Virus record (IMG/VR): IMGVR_UViG_3300032240_000912
Location: 1 to 20,431 of that record
Strand: one strand, 5' to 3'
Source of the DNA: a virus
DNA length: 20,431 nucleotides
In this document: positions 1 through 6,519 of the stretch, piece after piece
How positions within the stretch are numbered: position 1 is the first letter of the stretch
Layout of the letters: each line of letters starts with the position of its first letter
The notes under the pieces: model-generated
What the model was told of the DNA's origin: nothing
Databases searched by the model: none
What the model saw: the letters and a program-made list of their open reading frames with translations, nothing else
Program-made: the position numbers and the translations under genes

Positions 1-123
1 GCCGCATTGGTAAGTGGATTTAGTCCATCAATCATGACTAGCTTGCTAGCCGCTGATTTGGATCAGTTCACTCCAGAAGGCATCATGCTTAAGACTGTAA
101 TGAGTGATCGTTACGCTCTGTAA
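1..123 (+). CDS. C-terminal end of a probable VWA/TROVE-like (DUF2828-type) protein, partial
   Basis: Reading from base 1 in frame 1 gives 40 residues ending in TAA at 121-123; the rest lies upstream of the window. The tail contains SGFSPSIM, then TPEGIMLKTVMSDRY. From memory this resembles the end of VWA-type proteins of the DUF2828/Ro60-like group carried by some phages, where an SG-x-SP motif follows a beta strand and a TP...M...L.S.RY segment closes the domain. Ro60 relatives are ring-shaped RNA-binding proteins that hold Y RNAs or misfolded RNAs. Only the last strand and helix are visible, so the family call is tentative. The non-coding, hairpin-rich stretch directly downstream fits an RNA partner but does not prove one. 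Confidence 0.45.
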   Translation, partial: AALVSGFSPSIMTSLLAADLDQFTPEGIMLKTVMSDRYAL

Positions 124-315
124 GAACTGCTGGCCCACCTTAGCTTCATGCTGAGAACCCAGCATCCGCGATACACGAAATGTGGGATGGGCTGTGTATC
201 CGGGGTTTGTAATTTCCTGACACAAAAATAATTACAGTATTGGACACGCATACTCAAAAGCGAGGTGGAAGCAGGTGGAAACCCTGCACCTAATTCGTTG
301 TTTTATTACAACACC
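124..315 (+). ncRNA. Candidate structured RNA (possible Y-RNA-like) between VWA gene and terminator
   Basis: There is no convincing reading frame here, but several local helices exist: ATGCTG(148-153)/CAGCAT(160-165) with a 6-base loop; GGCCCA(132-137)/TGGGCT(188-193) enclosing it; an alternative GATACAC(170-176)/GTGTATC(194-200); a 5-bp, 7-base-loop hairpin GCAGG-TGGAAAC-CCTGC (271-287); and GTTGT(297-301)/ACAAC(307-311). The 271-287 hairpin has the geometry of a tRNA T-arm, and its loop keeps U54, R57, A58 and Y60 of the T-loop. CACGAAATG at 174-182 is one base off the bacterial Y-RNA Rsr-binding consensus GNCGAA(N)G as I remember it. Bacterial Y RNAs pair a Ro-binding stem with a tRNA-like module and lie next to the Ro-like gene. 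The region ends in a strong terminator. It could instead be an ordinary 3' untranslated region. Confidence 0.3.
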
Positions 316-350
316 GACCCAGTTGATTTAAGTTGACTGGGTTCTTTTTT
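316..350 (+). terminator. Rho-independent terminator
   Basis: GACCCAGT (316-323) pairs with ACTGGGTT (336-343), extended inward by T-G, G-T and A-T pairs to a 6-base loop (327-332). The hairpin is followed by CTTTTTT. It ends transcription from the VWA gene and non-coding region. Its 3' arm contains the -35 hexamer of the next promoter. Confidence 0.88.
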
Positions 351-361
351 GATGTTATAAT
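333..361 (+). promoter_or_regulatory. Sigma70-type promoter for the small-gene operon
   Basis: TTGACT at 333-338, exactly 17 bases, then TATAAT at 356-361. The predicted start is near 368, with the first ATG at 393. The -35 lies inside the 3' arm of the preceding terminator. Hexamers and spacing are identical to the promoter at 1898-1926, which argues that both are real and used by unmodified host RNA polymerase. Confidence 0.8.
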
Positions 362-392
362 ATAAGTAATTAATTAACAGGACCCAGGAATT

Positions 393-638
393 ATGAGAGA
401 ATACGAAAGCATACAAGGCGATAATTTAGAAGAAGCTGACCAAGCTCAGCTACTTACAACTAATGCAACAGCAGATGCTGTGGCTAAATTACGTGCTAGT
501 ATACCACGTGGTCCTAGCCTAAGTCACTGTAATGAGTGCGGAGAAGAAATTCCTCTAGCACGTCAAAAGGTTGTTGCAGGTTGTACCATGTGTATCGATT
601 GTCAGCAACTTTTTGAAAGACGGAAACTTGGCTTATAA
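393..638 (+). CDS. DksA/TraR-family zinc-finger protein
   Basis: This 81-residue protein has a charged helical N-terminus and a C-terminal zinc finger: C46-x2-C49, then C67-x2-C70, with an extra C64. The segment CNECGEEIPLARQ and the closing Cys-x2-Cys followed by FERR are typical of the short DksA/TraR/YbiI class found in phages and plasmids. Full-length DksA binds in the secondary channel of RNA polymerase and works with ppGpp; short TraR-type proteins act there without ppGpp. The length fits TraR-like members. It is the first gene after the promoter at 333-361, with AGGA at 386-389 just upstream of the ATG. It probably modulates host transcription early in infection. Confidence 0.85.
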   Translation: MREYESIQGDNLEEADQAQLLTTNATADAVAKLRASIPRGPSLSHCNECGEEIPLARQKVVAGCTMCIDCQQLFERRKLGL

Positions 639-813
639 AATAATCCCAACTATCGAAGATTTTGGTCCCCGTAAGGGACTTGAAGGCCCTTTCAACTTTA
701 ATGGTCGTGTATTGTATTATGATCCTATCGAAGGAAAATATTATGATCCGCGGACTGACTTTTATGTCCCTCATTCTGAGTATTTTGAAATCGTAGGATT
801 GATGATAAAATGA
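628..813 (+). CDS. Small hypothetical protein, Tyr/Asp-rich
   Basis: This frame has no ATG before its end, so the start must be a rare codon. TTG at 628, overlapping the end of the zinc-finger gene by 11 bases and following GAAAGACGGA, gives 61 residues; an earlier TTG at 571 would lie deep inside the previous gene. The product includes the near-repeat YYDPIEGKYYDPRTDFYV and ends in MIK. I do not recognise the family. Support for a real gene comes from its non-random composition and from the ATGA overlap of its stop with the next gene, as in the rest of this cluster. It is cytoplasmic, with no membrane segment. Confidence 0.5.
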   Translation: MAYKIIPTIEDFGPRKGLEGPFNFNGRVLYYDPIEGKYYDPRTDFYVPHSEYFEIVGLMIK

Positions 814-977
814 AAATTAAATTTGATAAAGACACAATGCCCGATCATTTGTACAATACGCTCTTACAGCATTTTGTAAACGAAGCAGTTGGGCTAGGAG
901 TTGAAGTAACTAAGTTTACCGAGTTTACGAACTGGGTAATTGAATGTGAAGTAGAAGCAAAGGAATCGGTGCATTAA
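810..977 (+). CDS. Small hypothetical protein, 55 aa
   Basis: ATG at 810-812 overlaps the previous stop (ATGA), and TAA at 975-977 overlaps the next ATG (TAATG), so the frame is locked to both neighbours by translational coupling. The product begins MKIKFDKDTMPDHLYNTLLQ and is acidic and helical in appearance, with an amphipathic stretch through HFVNEAVGLGVEV. I see no known motif. The two-sided start/stop overlap is the main evidence for a real gene. Function unknown. Confidence 0.62.
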   Translation: MKIKFDKDTMPDHLYNTLLQHFVNEAVGLGVEVTKFTEFTNWVIECEVEAKESVH

Positions 978-1438
978 TGCCTAAGTGTTATCAATTGATT
1001 GGAGTACCTGCCGCAGGTAAAACTACTTGGCTTAGAAGTCAAAACTGGATCACGGACATGGAGTATGTAAGCACTGATTATCATGTGCATACCTATGCTA
1101 AAGAGCAAGGTAAGACTTATTCGGAAGTGTTTAAGGAGTTTATGCCTCGAGCAGTTGAACTAATGGCGCAGGAAGTCGTAGACGCTAGAACAGCTGGGCG
1201 TGATATCCTTTGGGATCAAACCAGCACCACTGTTAAAAGTCGTGCTCGTAAGTTCAATATGCTTCCAGACTATTGGCACATTGCTGTGGTATTCCAAACT
1301 CCGGCAATACCAGTATTAAAGGAACGTTTGGCTAATCGTGTAGAACAACCTATTCCTTGGGAAGTTGTGCAAGGAATGATTGATAATTTTGAATACCCTA
1401 CTAACGATGAGGGTTTCAAAGAAATTTGGAGGGTATAA
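977..1438 (+). CDS. P-loop kinase, polynucleotide-kinase/AAA_33-like
   Basis: This 153-residue protein has a Walker A motif near the N-terminus (GVPAAGKTT, residues 9-17), a likely catalytic or substrate Asp in STD (D34), and an ILWDQTSTT strand-end motif (D80) followed by Arg-rich KSRARK, with further Arg residues (R117, R121) in the lid region. This order matches the kinase domain of T4 polynucleotide kinase and its AAA_33/zeta-like relatives, which phosphorylate 5'-OH ends of nucleic acids or small molecules. No phosphatase domain is fused, unlike T4 Pnk, but the next gene is a separate phosphatase. The start overlaps the previous stop by one base. A nucleic acid substrate is inferred, not shown. 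Confidence 0.75.
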   Translation: MPKCYQLIGVPAAGKTTWLRSQNWITDMEYVSTDYHVHTYAKEQGKTYSEVFKEFMPRAVELMAQEVVDARTAGRDILWDQTSTTVKSRARKFNMLPDYWHIAVVFQTPAIPVLKERLANRVEQPIPWEVVQGMIDNFEYPTNDEGFKEIWRV

Positions 1439-1905
1439 TGCCTTGGATTGAAAACGTAGCCGCAGATGATATCCCAAAAAGATTTCATCACGAAGCCGGC
1501 GAGAACAGTATGCTGATCAGCATTGTTGATCCAGCAAGCTGGCGTCCTACTCCTGCCCACAAGTTCAAAGAAATTCATAACTTTGAATTTTTGGATGTAG
1601 AAGAAAAGGACGAAGTGCTCGAAGAAGCTATGAAGTGTAGCCATGCGCAGGCCGCAGAACTTGTTCGGTTGCTACAACACGCATTGGACAACCGTATGAA
1701 CGTTGTTGTTCATTGCTTTGCAGGCATCTGCCGGTCGGGTGCGGTTTGTGAGGTAGGAGTAATGATGGGCTTACAAGATACTGGTCGCTTTCGTAGCCCT
1801 AACTTGCTAGTCAAGCATCGTATGATGAAGGCTCTAGGATGGACTTACGATGCAGACGAAAAGCCAAACATTGACGATTGGAGAACTTTCCGTCAGGTTG
1901 ACTAA
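1438..1905 (+). CDS. Cysteine-based (dual-specificity/tyrosine-type) phosphatase
   Basis: The start is ATG 1438, which overlaps the previous TAA and follows GGAGGG at 1428-1433. The 155-residue product carries the Cys-phosphatase signature HCFAGICRS (H92, C93, R99, S100) after a beta strand NVVV. The Cys is the nucleophile and the Arg binds phosphate. The length suits a compact dual-specificity or RNA-phosphatase-like member; some viral enzymes of this fold remove phosphates from RNA 5' ends rather than proteins. The immediate coupling to a Pnk-like kinase makes a nucleic-acid-end role plausible, but protein Tyr phosphatase is equally possible. The end of the gene holds the -35 of the next promoter. 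Confidence 0.8.
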   Translation: MPWIENVAADDIPKRFHHEAGENSMLISIVDPASWRPTPAHKFKEIHNFEFLDVEEKDEVLEEAMKCSHAQAAELVRLLQHALDNRMNVVVHCFAGICRSGAVCEVGVMMGLQDTGRFRSPNLLVKHRMMKALGWTYDADEKPNIDDWRTFRQVD

Positions 1906-1926
1906 AAGAAATTTTGGCTGTATAAT
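1898..1926 (+). promoter_or_regulatory. Sigma70-type promoter for the metallophosphoesterase gene
   Basis: TTGACT (1898-1903), 17 bases, TATAAT (1921-1926). The -35 overlaps the last codons of the phosphatase gene. The predicted start near 1933 leaves a short leader with a strong AGGAGG at 1944-1949 before ATG 1955. Confidence 0.82.
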
Positions 1927-1954
1927 TATAACTTAACTTAGAAAGGAGGCGAAT

Positions 1955-2560
1955 ATGCCAAGTGTATTCTTAGTAAGCGACACGCATTTTGGACACATGG
2001 GCGTATGTCGCTTTACACGTAACGATGGTGTTACCAAGTTACGCCCGTGGGACAGTCCTGAAGAAATGGACGAAGCTATGGTTAAAGCGTGGAACGAACG
2101 GGTAAAACCCACTGACAAAGTCTATCATTTAGGTGACGTTGTTATTAACCGCAAGGCTTTAAACATCATGCACAGACTTAACGGCGACAAAGTTTTAATT
2201 CGTGGTAACCACGATATCTTTAAAGACGAGGACTATCGTATGTACTTTAGAGAACTTAGAGCTTATCACGTTATGGACGGCATGATCCTTAGCCATATTC
2301 CGTTACACAGTGATAGTATGGGTCGTTTTGGTACTAACATTCACGGTCACTTACACGCAAATCGTGTGAAACGAGCCCGTGGAGTTGATGCTAGAACAGG
2401 AGAAATCTTGTACAGCGATGAAAACGATGTTCGTTATCATTGCGTTTGCGTGGAACAAACTCCTGATTTTGCTCCAATTCTGTTTGAAGACGTTATTGCA
2501 CGTATTACAGCAGAAGGCGGATCAGTAGGATTCAAGAACGGAAACGGACCTACTATGTAA
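1955..2560 (+). CDS. Calcineurin-like metallophosphoesterase
   Basis: This 201-residue protein carries the canonical order of metal ligands: SDTHFGH (D9, H11), LGDV (D61), GNHD (N85, H86), SH (H114) and HGHLH (H130-H134). These bind two divalent metals and hydrolyse phosphomonoesters or diesters. The length fits small cytoplasmic members found in bacteria and phages, often annotated as phosphoesterases on nucleotides or nucleic acids. It has a strong ribosome binding site (AGGAGG, 5-base spacing) and its own promoter, so it is expressed separately from the upstream set. A 7-bp hairpin overlaps the stop codon and a terminator follows. The substrate cannot be told from sequence. Confidence 0.88.
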   Translation: MPSVFLVSDTHFGHMGVCRFTRNDGVTKLRPWDSPEEMDEAMVKAWNERVKPTDKVYHLGDVVINRKALNIMHRLNGDKVLIRGNHDIFKDEDYRMYFRELRAYHVMDGMILSHIPLHSDSMGRFGTNIHGHLHANRVKRARGVDARTGEILYSDENDVRYHCVCVEQTPDFAPILFEDVIARITAEGGSVGFKNGNGPTM

Positions 2561-2600
2561 AATAGTAGCTTAAAATAGGGCCTAAGGGCCCTATTTTTTT
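2550..2600 (+). terminator. Double hairpin with rho-independent terminator
   Basis: CTACTAT(2550-2556)/ATAGTAG(2562-2568) forms a perfect 7-bp hairpin across the stop codon. The terminator proper is an 11-bp stem (2572-2582 with 2587-2597), loop TAAG, running into a T tract that ends at 2600. It separates the early-type genes from the late structural gene. Confidence 0.88.
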
Positions 2601-2622
2601 GGCATATGCTTCTTCGCGATTT

Positions 2623-2630
2623 AATAAATA
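2623..2630 (+). promoter_or_regulatory. T4-type late promoter for the tail-fibre gene
   Basis: AATAAATA matches the T4 late consensus TATAAATA at 7 of 8 positions, with no -35. The predicted start near 2636 leaves about 21 bases of leader containing TTGGAG (2643-2648) before ATG 2657. This is the only late promoter in the window followed by a normal leader with a ribosome binding site. Confidence 0.62.
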
Positions 2631-2656
2631 CACTATAGAATATTGGAGATAGCACG

Positions 2657-3988
2657 ATGTCGCTACGCATAAGAAGAGGAACAGACGCCCAAAGACAAAC
2701 CCTGACTTTTGATCAGGGCGAAGTTGTTTATACAACAGACACTAAAAAAGTATATGTAGGTGACGGCATTACAGCCGGCGGCCAAAATATTCTAGCTACT
2801 TCTGCGGGGACAGGGGTTACATTTAATCCTACTACACAACAGTTTGACTTTAATACAGTAGCGTTAGGTCTTACTACATCTGATGTTACAGAAGGTACTA
2901 GAAAGTACTTTACAACACAGCGAGCACAAGATGCCGCAGCCGCACTATTTACAAATGTAGGTAGTCCTACAACTACTGGAACTATTTCAGGCACTATTAC
3001 AACAGGTACAGTAACATTATCAGCTACACCTAGTCCACTATTAGAGCAAGGTGAAAAATTTAGTGTTATCGGTACAGGCGGCGGTGGACTTACTGCTGGT
3101 GGGACTTATTTTGTTGTTAGTAATACAGGATCGTCTGTAGTACTAGCTAATTCTTTAGTTAATGCTATGGCTGGCACAGCTATTACCAATTTAACCACTG
3201 CAAGTTTAACAGGAACTACATTCTCATCTGGGGGGACAGACACTGGAGTTACATTTGTCTATGATCCAATAACCCATACAATGGCTGTTACTTCAACTGG
3301 TGTAACAACTGTTTCAACAGATACAAACCCTAGTTTAGGCGGAAATCTAAGTTTAAATTCACGTAATATTACAGGAACGGGCAATATTAATATTACTGGT
3401 TCTGGAACGTTTAGTTCAACTCTAAGTGCTAGCGGAGCATTAACAGCACCAACTGCTACTTTTGCTACTAAACTAAATGTAGATAATATTAGTAGTATTA
3501 GTATTACAGGTGTTAATGTAAGCGCCGATGGTACTGCACCCTTAGTTGTTACAGGAATAGGAACTCTTGGCCCAACTAGCGGTCAAGTATATTTGACTAT
3601 TAATGCAGCCAAAGGAACGATTGCTTCCCCGACTGCATCTGCAGCCGGTGACTTATTGGGTGGTATTGTTATACAAGGATATGTTGGTGGCGCGGCTGTT
3701 TATAAAGCGGCTGGACTTGTAGCAGCCGGTTGGGACGCATCTGCAATAATGTCAGATACATATCCTAAATCAACACTATCATTAGTTGCATACGGTGGTG
3801 GATCAACTATCCGTATTGCTACTTTAGATAATCAAGGAGTTTTTACTGCACCTGTGTTTAAAGCGGCTAACTATGCTACTGGTTCATATCCAGCTAGCCC
3901 AGCGAAGGGTTGGATAATTTTTGACAGCACTACAAATAAATTTATGGGTTATAATGGAACATCCTGGGTAGCATTTACTGGACCTTAA
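2657..3988 (+). CDS. Tail-fibre/adhesin-type structural protein with Mtd_N-like N-terminus
   Basis: This 443-residue protein starts SLRIRRGTDAQRQTLTF and continues with GEVVYTTDTKKVYVGDG. This is the short beta-rich N-terminal module found on phage tail fibres and related adhesins (Mtd_N/hyaluronidase-like), which docks the fibre to the particle. The long middle is low in charge and rich in Thr, Ser, Gly and Asn with short beta-prone repeats, as in fibrous shafts. The last 60 residues (from about KAANYATGSYPASPAKGW) contain the FDSTTNKFMGYNGTSW pattern common at the ends of such fibres. No chaperone or lectin domain is identifiable. It is monocistronic, with a late promoter and a terminator, and should be assembled into the virion. 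It directly precedes the oxygenase island. Confidence 0.8.
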   Translation: MSLRIRRGTDAQRQTLTFDQGEVVYTTDTKKVYVGDGITAGGQNILATSAGTGVTFNPTTQQFDFNTVALGLTTSDVTEGTRKYFTTQRAQDAAAALFTNVGSPTTTGTISGTITTGTVTLSATPSPLLEQGEKFSVIGTGGGGLTAGGTYFVVSNTGSSVVLANSLVNAMAGTAITNLTTASLTGTTFSSGGTDTGVTFVYDPITHTMAVTSTGVTTVSTDTNPSLGGNLSLNSRNITGTGNINITGSGTFSSTLSASGALTAPTATFATKLNVDNISSISITGVNVSADGTAPLVVTGIGTLGPTSGQVYLTINAAKGTIASPTASAAGDLLGGIVIQGYVGGAAVYKAAGLVAAGWDASAIMSDTYPKSTLSLVAYGGGSTIRIATLDNQGVFTAPVFKAANYATGSYPASPAKGWIIFDSTTNKFMGYNGTSWVAFTGP

Positions 3989-4010
3989 GCTATTAAAGTT
4001 TAAAACAAAT

Positions 4011-4036
4011 ACCAATCTTAGGGTTGGTGTTTTTTT
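4011..4036 (+). terminator. Rho-independent terminator after the tail-fibre gene
   Basis: ACCAATC (4011-4017) pairs with GGTTGGT (4022-4028), with loop TTAG, followed by GTTTTTTT. Only 5 bases separate it from the next late promoter element. Confidence 0.85.
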
Positions 4037-4041
4037 GACTC

Positions 4042-4049
4042 CATAAATA
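4042..4049 (+). promoter_or_regulatory. T4-type late promoter, leaderless arrangement
   Basis: CATAAATA matches 7 of 8 of TATAAATA. Only 5 bases separate it from ATG 4055. With the usual late start about 6 bases after the octamer, +1 falls on the A of ATG. No ribosome binding site lies upstream. Confidence 0.65.
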
Positions 4050-4054
4050 TCATC

Positions 4055-4702
4055 ATGACACTGACCCTACTAACTTCGGGGACTACTAAAGCCCCTAAAC
4101 AAATAACCCATTCCTGGGAATATATAGAACAAGCTATACAAAGATCAATTAAAGAAATTGGTTTAAAATCGGACGACATTGTATTAGATGTATTTCCAGG
4201 TAACACAATCGCACACTATACTGTAACAGCGATGCCTGCATACCGAGCAGGCGCACAACTTATATCTGCAAAATTTGAAGCAATAGATTACTTACAAAGA
4301 TTTAATCAGTGTAGACCAACCTATATCGCTCTTATACCACGCCACTGGGAAATATTAAAAGAACACCCGGAATGGAATAACATGGACCTGAGCTGTGTAC
4401 GTTATATGGTAACTGGTAGTGGCCCTGTATCGCAGTCAATGATAGACGACTTTGTTAGCAAAGGAGTTAAGACAGTGGCTAATTGGTACGGTATGACAGA
4501 ACAACCCCCTCCTGTGTTTATAGGTTACAATTCAGAGCAATTTGATTTTAGATCTAAAGAAGGTTATACTGTTGAGTTTACAGACGAAAGCGAGTGTGTA
4601 ATCAATGGTTTTGCCACAGGTGATTTATTTGATGTTGTAACTAAGAAATTCCTTGCAAGAAAAACAGCACCATCAAATATTAATACTTGGAAGAACTGTT
4701 AG
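4055..4702 (+). CDS. Miniature adenylate-forming (ANL superfamily) enzyme
   Basis: This 215-residue protein carries the AMP-binding motifs in order: LTSGTTKAPKQ (A3, residues 6-16), an A4-like segment around FPGNTIAHYTV (48-58), GSGPVS (121-126), NWYGMTEQ (A5, 143-150) and FATGD (A7, 187-190). ANL enzymes activate carboxylic acids as acyl-adenylates using ATP, for CoA ligation or carrier loading. Full enzymes have 500-600 residues. This one lacks the roughly 150 residues before A3 and the C-terminal swivel domain with the A10 lysine; it stops soon after A7. A late promoter abuts the ATG, so it looks like a designed short gene rather than a broken one. It may adenylate only, or work with a partner. 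Its end overlaps the converging gene by 23 bases. Confidence 0.72.
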   Translation: MTLTLLTSGTTKAPKQITHSWEYIEQAIQRSIKEIGLKSDDIVLDVFPGNTIAHYTVTAMPAYRAGAQLISAKFEAIDYLQRFNQCRPTYIALIPRHWEILKEHPEWNNMDLSCVRYMVTGSGPVSQSMIDDFVSKGVKTVANWYGMTEQPPPVFIGYNSEQFDFRSKEGYTVEFTDESECVINGFATGDLFDVVTKKFLARKTAPSNINTWKNC

Positions 4703-5165
4703 ATAATCTTTGTTTTAAGGTAGAAACAGTAACCACAATTCTCGGGGGTACTGGGATATAAACACTGTGAAACTTTGCAACATCTAGTTTATGCCATCTA
4801 TGCAGATCAATTACATGCTCCTCATACATACTATCGTTTGTTTTTTCTCTATGGAATCTAGTTGATCCGTTGCCAGATTGTATTACATAGTTAAAAGCAA
4901 CATCTCTGCAAGATAAATTATCCATATGAACTGGCAAGTCTGCTGATAGTAAAAATATATGTGTATCGTGCTCAAAATCAAATAACGACTCTGTAAACTT
5001 TTTCAGTTTATCACTAGCATTGATGCTACAAAAACAATCGTAGGTTGATGCTTCGGTGTTGCCCTGTGATGTATATCTTTCACCAGTAGCAATAGTATTG
5101 TATATGTCTTCTATAAGGTCTTTTGGAATTCTAGGAAGATGATCTAAGTATTCTAAGTTACTCAT
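4680..5165 (-). CDS. Probable 2OG/Fe(II)-dependent oxygenase, small
   Basis: This 161-residue protein shows VHMDNLS (H80, D82) followed about 50 residues later by KFHSVY (H133) and PPRIVVTVS (R142). That is the HxD...H metal triad plus the 2OG-binding Arg of the double-stranded beta-helix fold, with a GNGSTRF strand between. Such enzymes hydroxylate or otherwise oxidise C-H bonds using O2 and 2-oxoglutarate. It is the last gene of the minus operon from 6479 and its start overlaps the stop of the gene at 5158-5721 by 8 bases. It belongs to no subfamily I can name. The substrate is unknown. Confidence 0.6.
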   Translation of the reverse strand: MSNLEYLDHLPRIPKDLIEDIYNTIATGERYTSQGNTEASTYDCFCSINASDKLKKFTESLFDFEHDTHIFLLSADLPVHMDNLSCRDVAFNYVIQSGNGSTRFHREKTNDSMYEEHVIDLHRWHKLDVAKFHSVYIPVPPRIVVTVSTLKQRLSNSSSKY

Positions 5166-5721
5166 AAACAGTTCCTAGATTAAAATTATCATAATCGAAT
5201 TCACCGAATATTCTTATACTAACTTGCTCTCCAACACCGTGTGGAAATCCGTGAGGAATAGAATCGTTAAAAAACACACATTTTTCTTTAACTTCTACGT
5301 CTCCTTTCATCCACATGGGTCCGGTCATTTTACTTGCTATAGTTAATCCTAAATTTTTATCAAGGTCTACAGGTGTAGTATCGTCACTGTCAACATGAAC
5401 AACCAAAGGTCCAGTAAGTACAAAAGCACGAATCATGCCTATAGTCTTTATAGGTAACGACTCGACTAAAGATCTAATATATGGAATGTGGATCGTTTCA
5501 TCCCACGACCAATCTGAATGCGGGATGAGCTTTGCTGTTTTAAAATCTTCAAAAACTTGTGTAGAATTTTTATTTAGAAAAACAGTTTTCCAACCGTCTC
5601 CCTGCCCATTTAAATGCTGAGTGTCCCACTTATCAAGTGGAATACTACGAAGCTCTTGTTCTAACAACACTTCGTTCACGTCTATGTCTACAGCAACAGC
5701 TTTAATGTTTAACCAATCCAT
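5158..5721 (-). CDS. Probable 2OG/Fe(II)-dependent oxygenase
   Basis: This 187-residue protein has LVVHVDSDD (H109, D111), then FFNDSIPHGFPHG (H157) and VSIRIFGEFD (R170), the standard HxD...H...R series of a double-stranded beta-helix oxygenase. The N-terminal 90 residues have no recognisable motif. The ATG overlaps the stop of the acetyltransferase gene upstream (TAATG), and the stop region overlaps the next gene, so all three minus-strand genes should be made from one message. The substrate is unknown; it could act on the acetyltransferase product. Confidence 0.65.
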   Translation of the reverse strand: MDWLNIKAVAVDIDVNEVLLEQELRSIPLDKWDTQHLNGQGDGWKTVFLNKNSTQVFEDFKTAKLIPHSDWSWDETIHIPYIRSLVESLPIKTIGMIRAFVLTGPLVVHVDSDDTTPVDLDKNLGLTIASKMTGPMWMKGDVEVKEKCVFFNDSIPHGFPHGVGEQVSIRIFGEFDYDNFNLGTVYE

Positions 5722-6479
5722 TAGCTCGCCTTAAAAGTTAATGTTGGGATATCATCCCAAATAGTATCATCTAGTTTTTCAAATTCATCTATAAACTTAA
5801 ACACATTATCTACAGGCAATGTTTTAAGTACTTCTAGTTTTGCGTTCCACCAGCGAGTTTTTAATAGTGCTTGTTTAACATCATCTGGAAATCTATCTCT
5901 AATCTTTTTTGCAGGAATGCCTCCTACAATAGTATAGGGCTCTACATCTTTAGTTACTACAGCATTAGCGGCAACTACTGCTCCATCGCCTATAGTAACA
6001 CCTGGCATAACAACTATACCATCTCCGAGATAAACATCGTTTCCTATAATAACAGGAGTATTCATTCTTTCTATGCTAGTCCTGTTTTTAGGAATATCTA
6101 GACGTTCTAGTTCAGCATCGGTATAATCTGATTCTCTAGCCATTATAGTATCTGGATTTATACTAACTCCGCTAAAATTGTGCATGCCGCCTGCGATTGT
6201 ACACCGATAGCCAAAACCACTATGTCTGCCAACAAATACATTTGAACGCATATAACCGCCACTTCGGATACTAGAGTATGCACCAATAAAAATTCTGTTA
6301 GGTGTATCTTGAAAAGTTGGGCTCCAATTCATAGATCCCTTTTCAAACATAATTCCTTCTAAATGACTAGTTTCTTTATATCGTATATTATAATCATTAA
6401 GACTTGACTCACCAAGAGAAATATCAGCAACTAGTGTTTTATTAAGAAACTGTTGTAGTTTGTATTCGATATGCTTCAT
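5721..6479 (-). CDS. Left-handed beta-helix O-acetyltransferase (CatB/LbH type)
   Basis: This 252-residue protein has hexapeptide-repeat turns. An N-terminal helical part (1-65) is followed by RIFIGAYSSIRSGGYMRSN and VFVGRHSGFGYRCTIAGG, then a 40-residue insert, then VIIGNDVYLGDGIVV, MPGVTIGDGAVVAANAVVTKD and GGIPAKKIRDRF. The last block is the classic C-terminal coil and cap of LbH acetyltransferases acting on sugars, antibiotics or nucleotide sugars using acetyl-CoA; they work as trimers with active sites between coils. MHNFSG in the loop before the insert may supply the catalytic His. It leads the minus operon, with a late promoter whose predicted start coincides with the ATG. The natural acceptor is probably a sugar, by family analogy only. 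Confidence 0.85.
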   Translation of the reverse strand: MKHIEYKLQQFLNKTLVADISLGESSLNDYNIRYKETSHLEGIMFEKGSMNWSPTFQDTPNRIFIGAYSSIRSGGYMRSNVFVGRHSGFGYRCTIAGGMHNFSGVSINPDTIMARESDYTDAELERLDIPKNRTSIERMNTPVIIGNDVYLGDGIVVMPGVTIGDGAVVAANAVVTKDVEPYTIVGGIPAKKIRDRFPDDVKQALLKTRWWNAKLEVLKTLPVDNVFKFIDEFEKLDDTIWDDIPTLTFKAS

Positions 6480-6484
6480 GAATA

Positions 6485-6492
6485 TATTTATA
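6485..6492 (-). promoter_or_regulatory. T4-type late promoter (minus strand), leaderless arrangement
   Basis: On the minus strand this reads TATAAATA, a perfect match to the T4 late consensus, 5 bases before the ATG ending at 6479. The predicted +1 is the A of ATG. There is no ribosome binding site. It is back to back with the plus-strand element at 6506-6513. Confidence 0.82.
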
Positions 6493-6505
6493 GTCCAGTC
6501 TGTTC

Positions 6506-6513
6506 ACTAAATA
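6506..6513 (+). promoter_or_regulatory. Weak T4-type late promoter (plus strand)
   Basis: ACTAAATA matches 6 of 8 of TATAAATA. Six bases lie between it and ATG 6520, so the leader would be about one base. No ribosome binding site is present. It is divergent from the element at 6485-6492. Confidence 0.5.
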
Positions 6514-6519
6514 TGCATT

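Noticed and set aside
124-315. A tRNA gene, because of the T-arm-like hairpin at 271-287
   Set aside because: I could not build matching acceptor, D and anticodon arms around it, and the loop lacks TTCRA. Kept only as part of a candidate structured RNA.
514-774. Minus-strand reading frame of 86 codons
   Set aside because: It is antisense to the zinc-finger and Tyr-rich genes, has no promoter or ribosome binding site, and has no recognisable motif.
1270-1644. Minus-strand frame of 124 codons across the kinase and phosphatase genes
   Set aside because: It is a shadow of two motif-supported genes on the plus strand.
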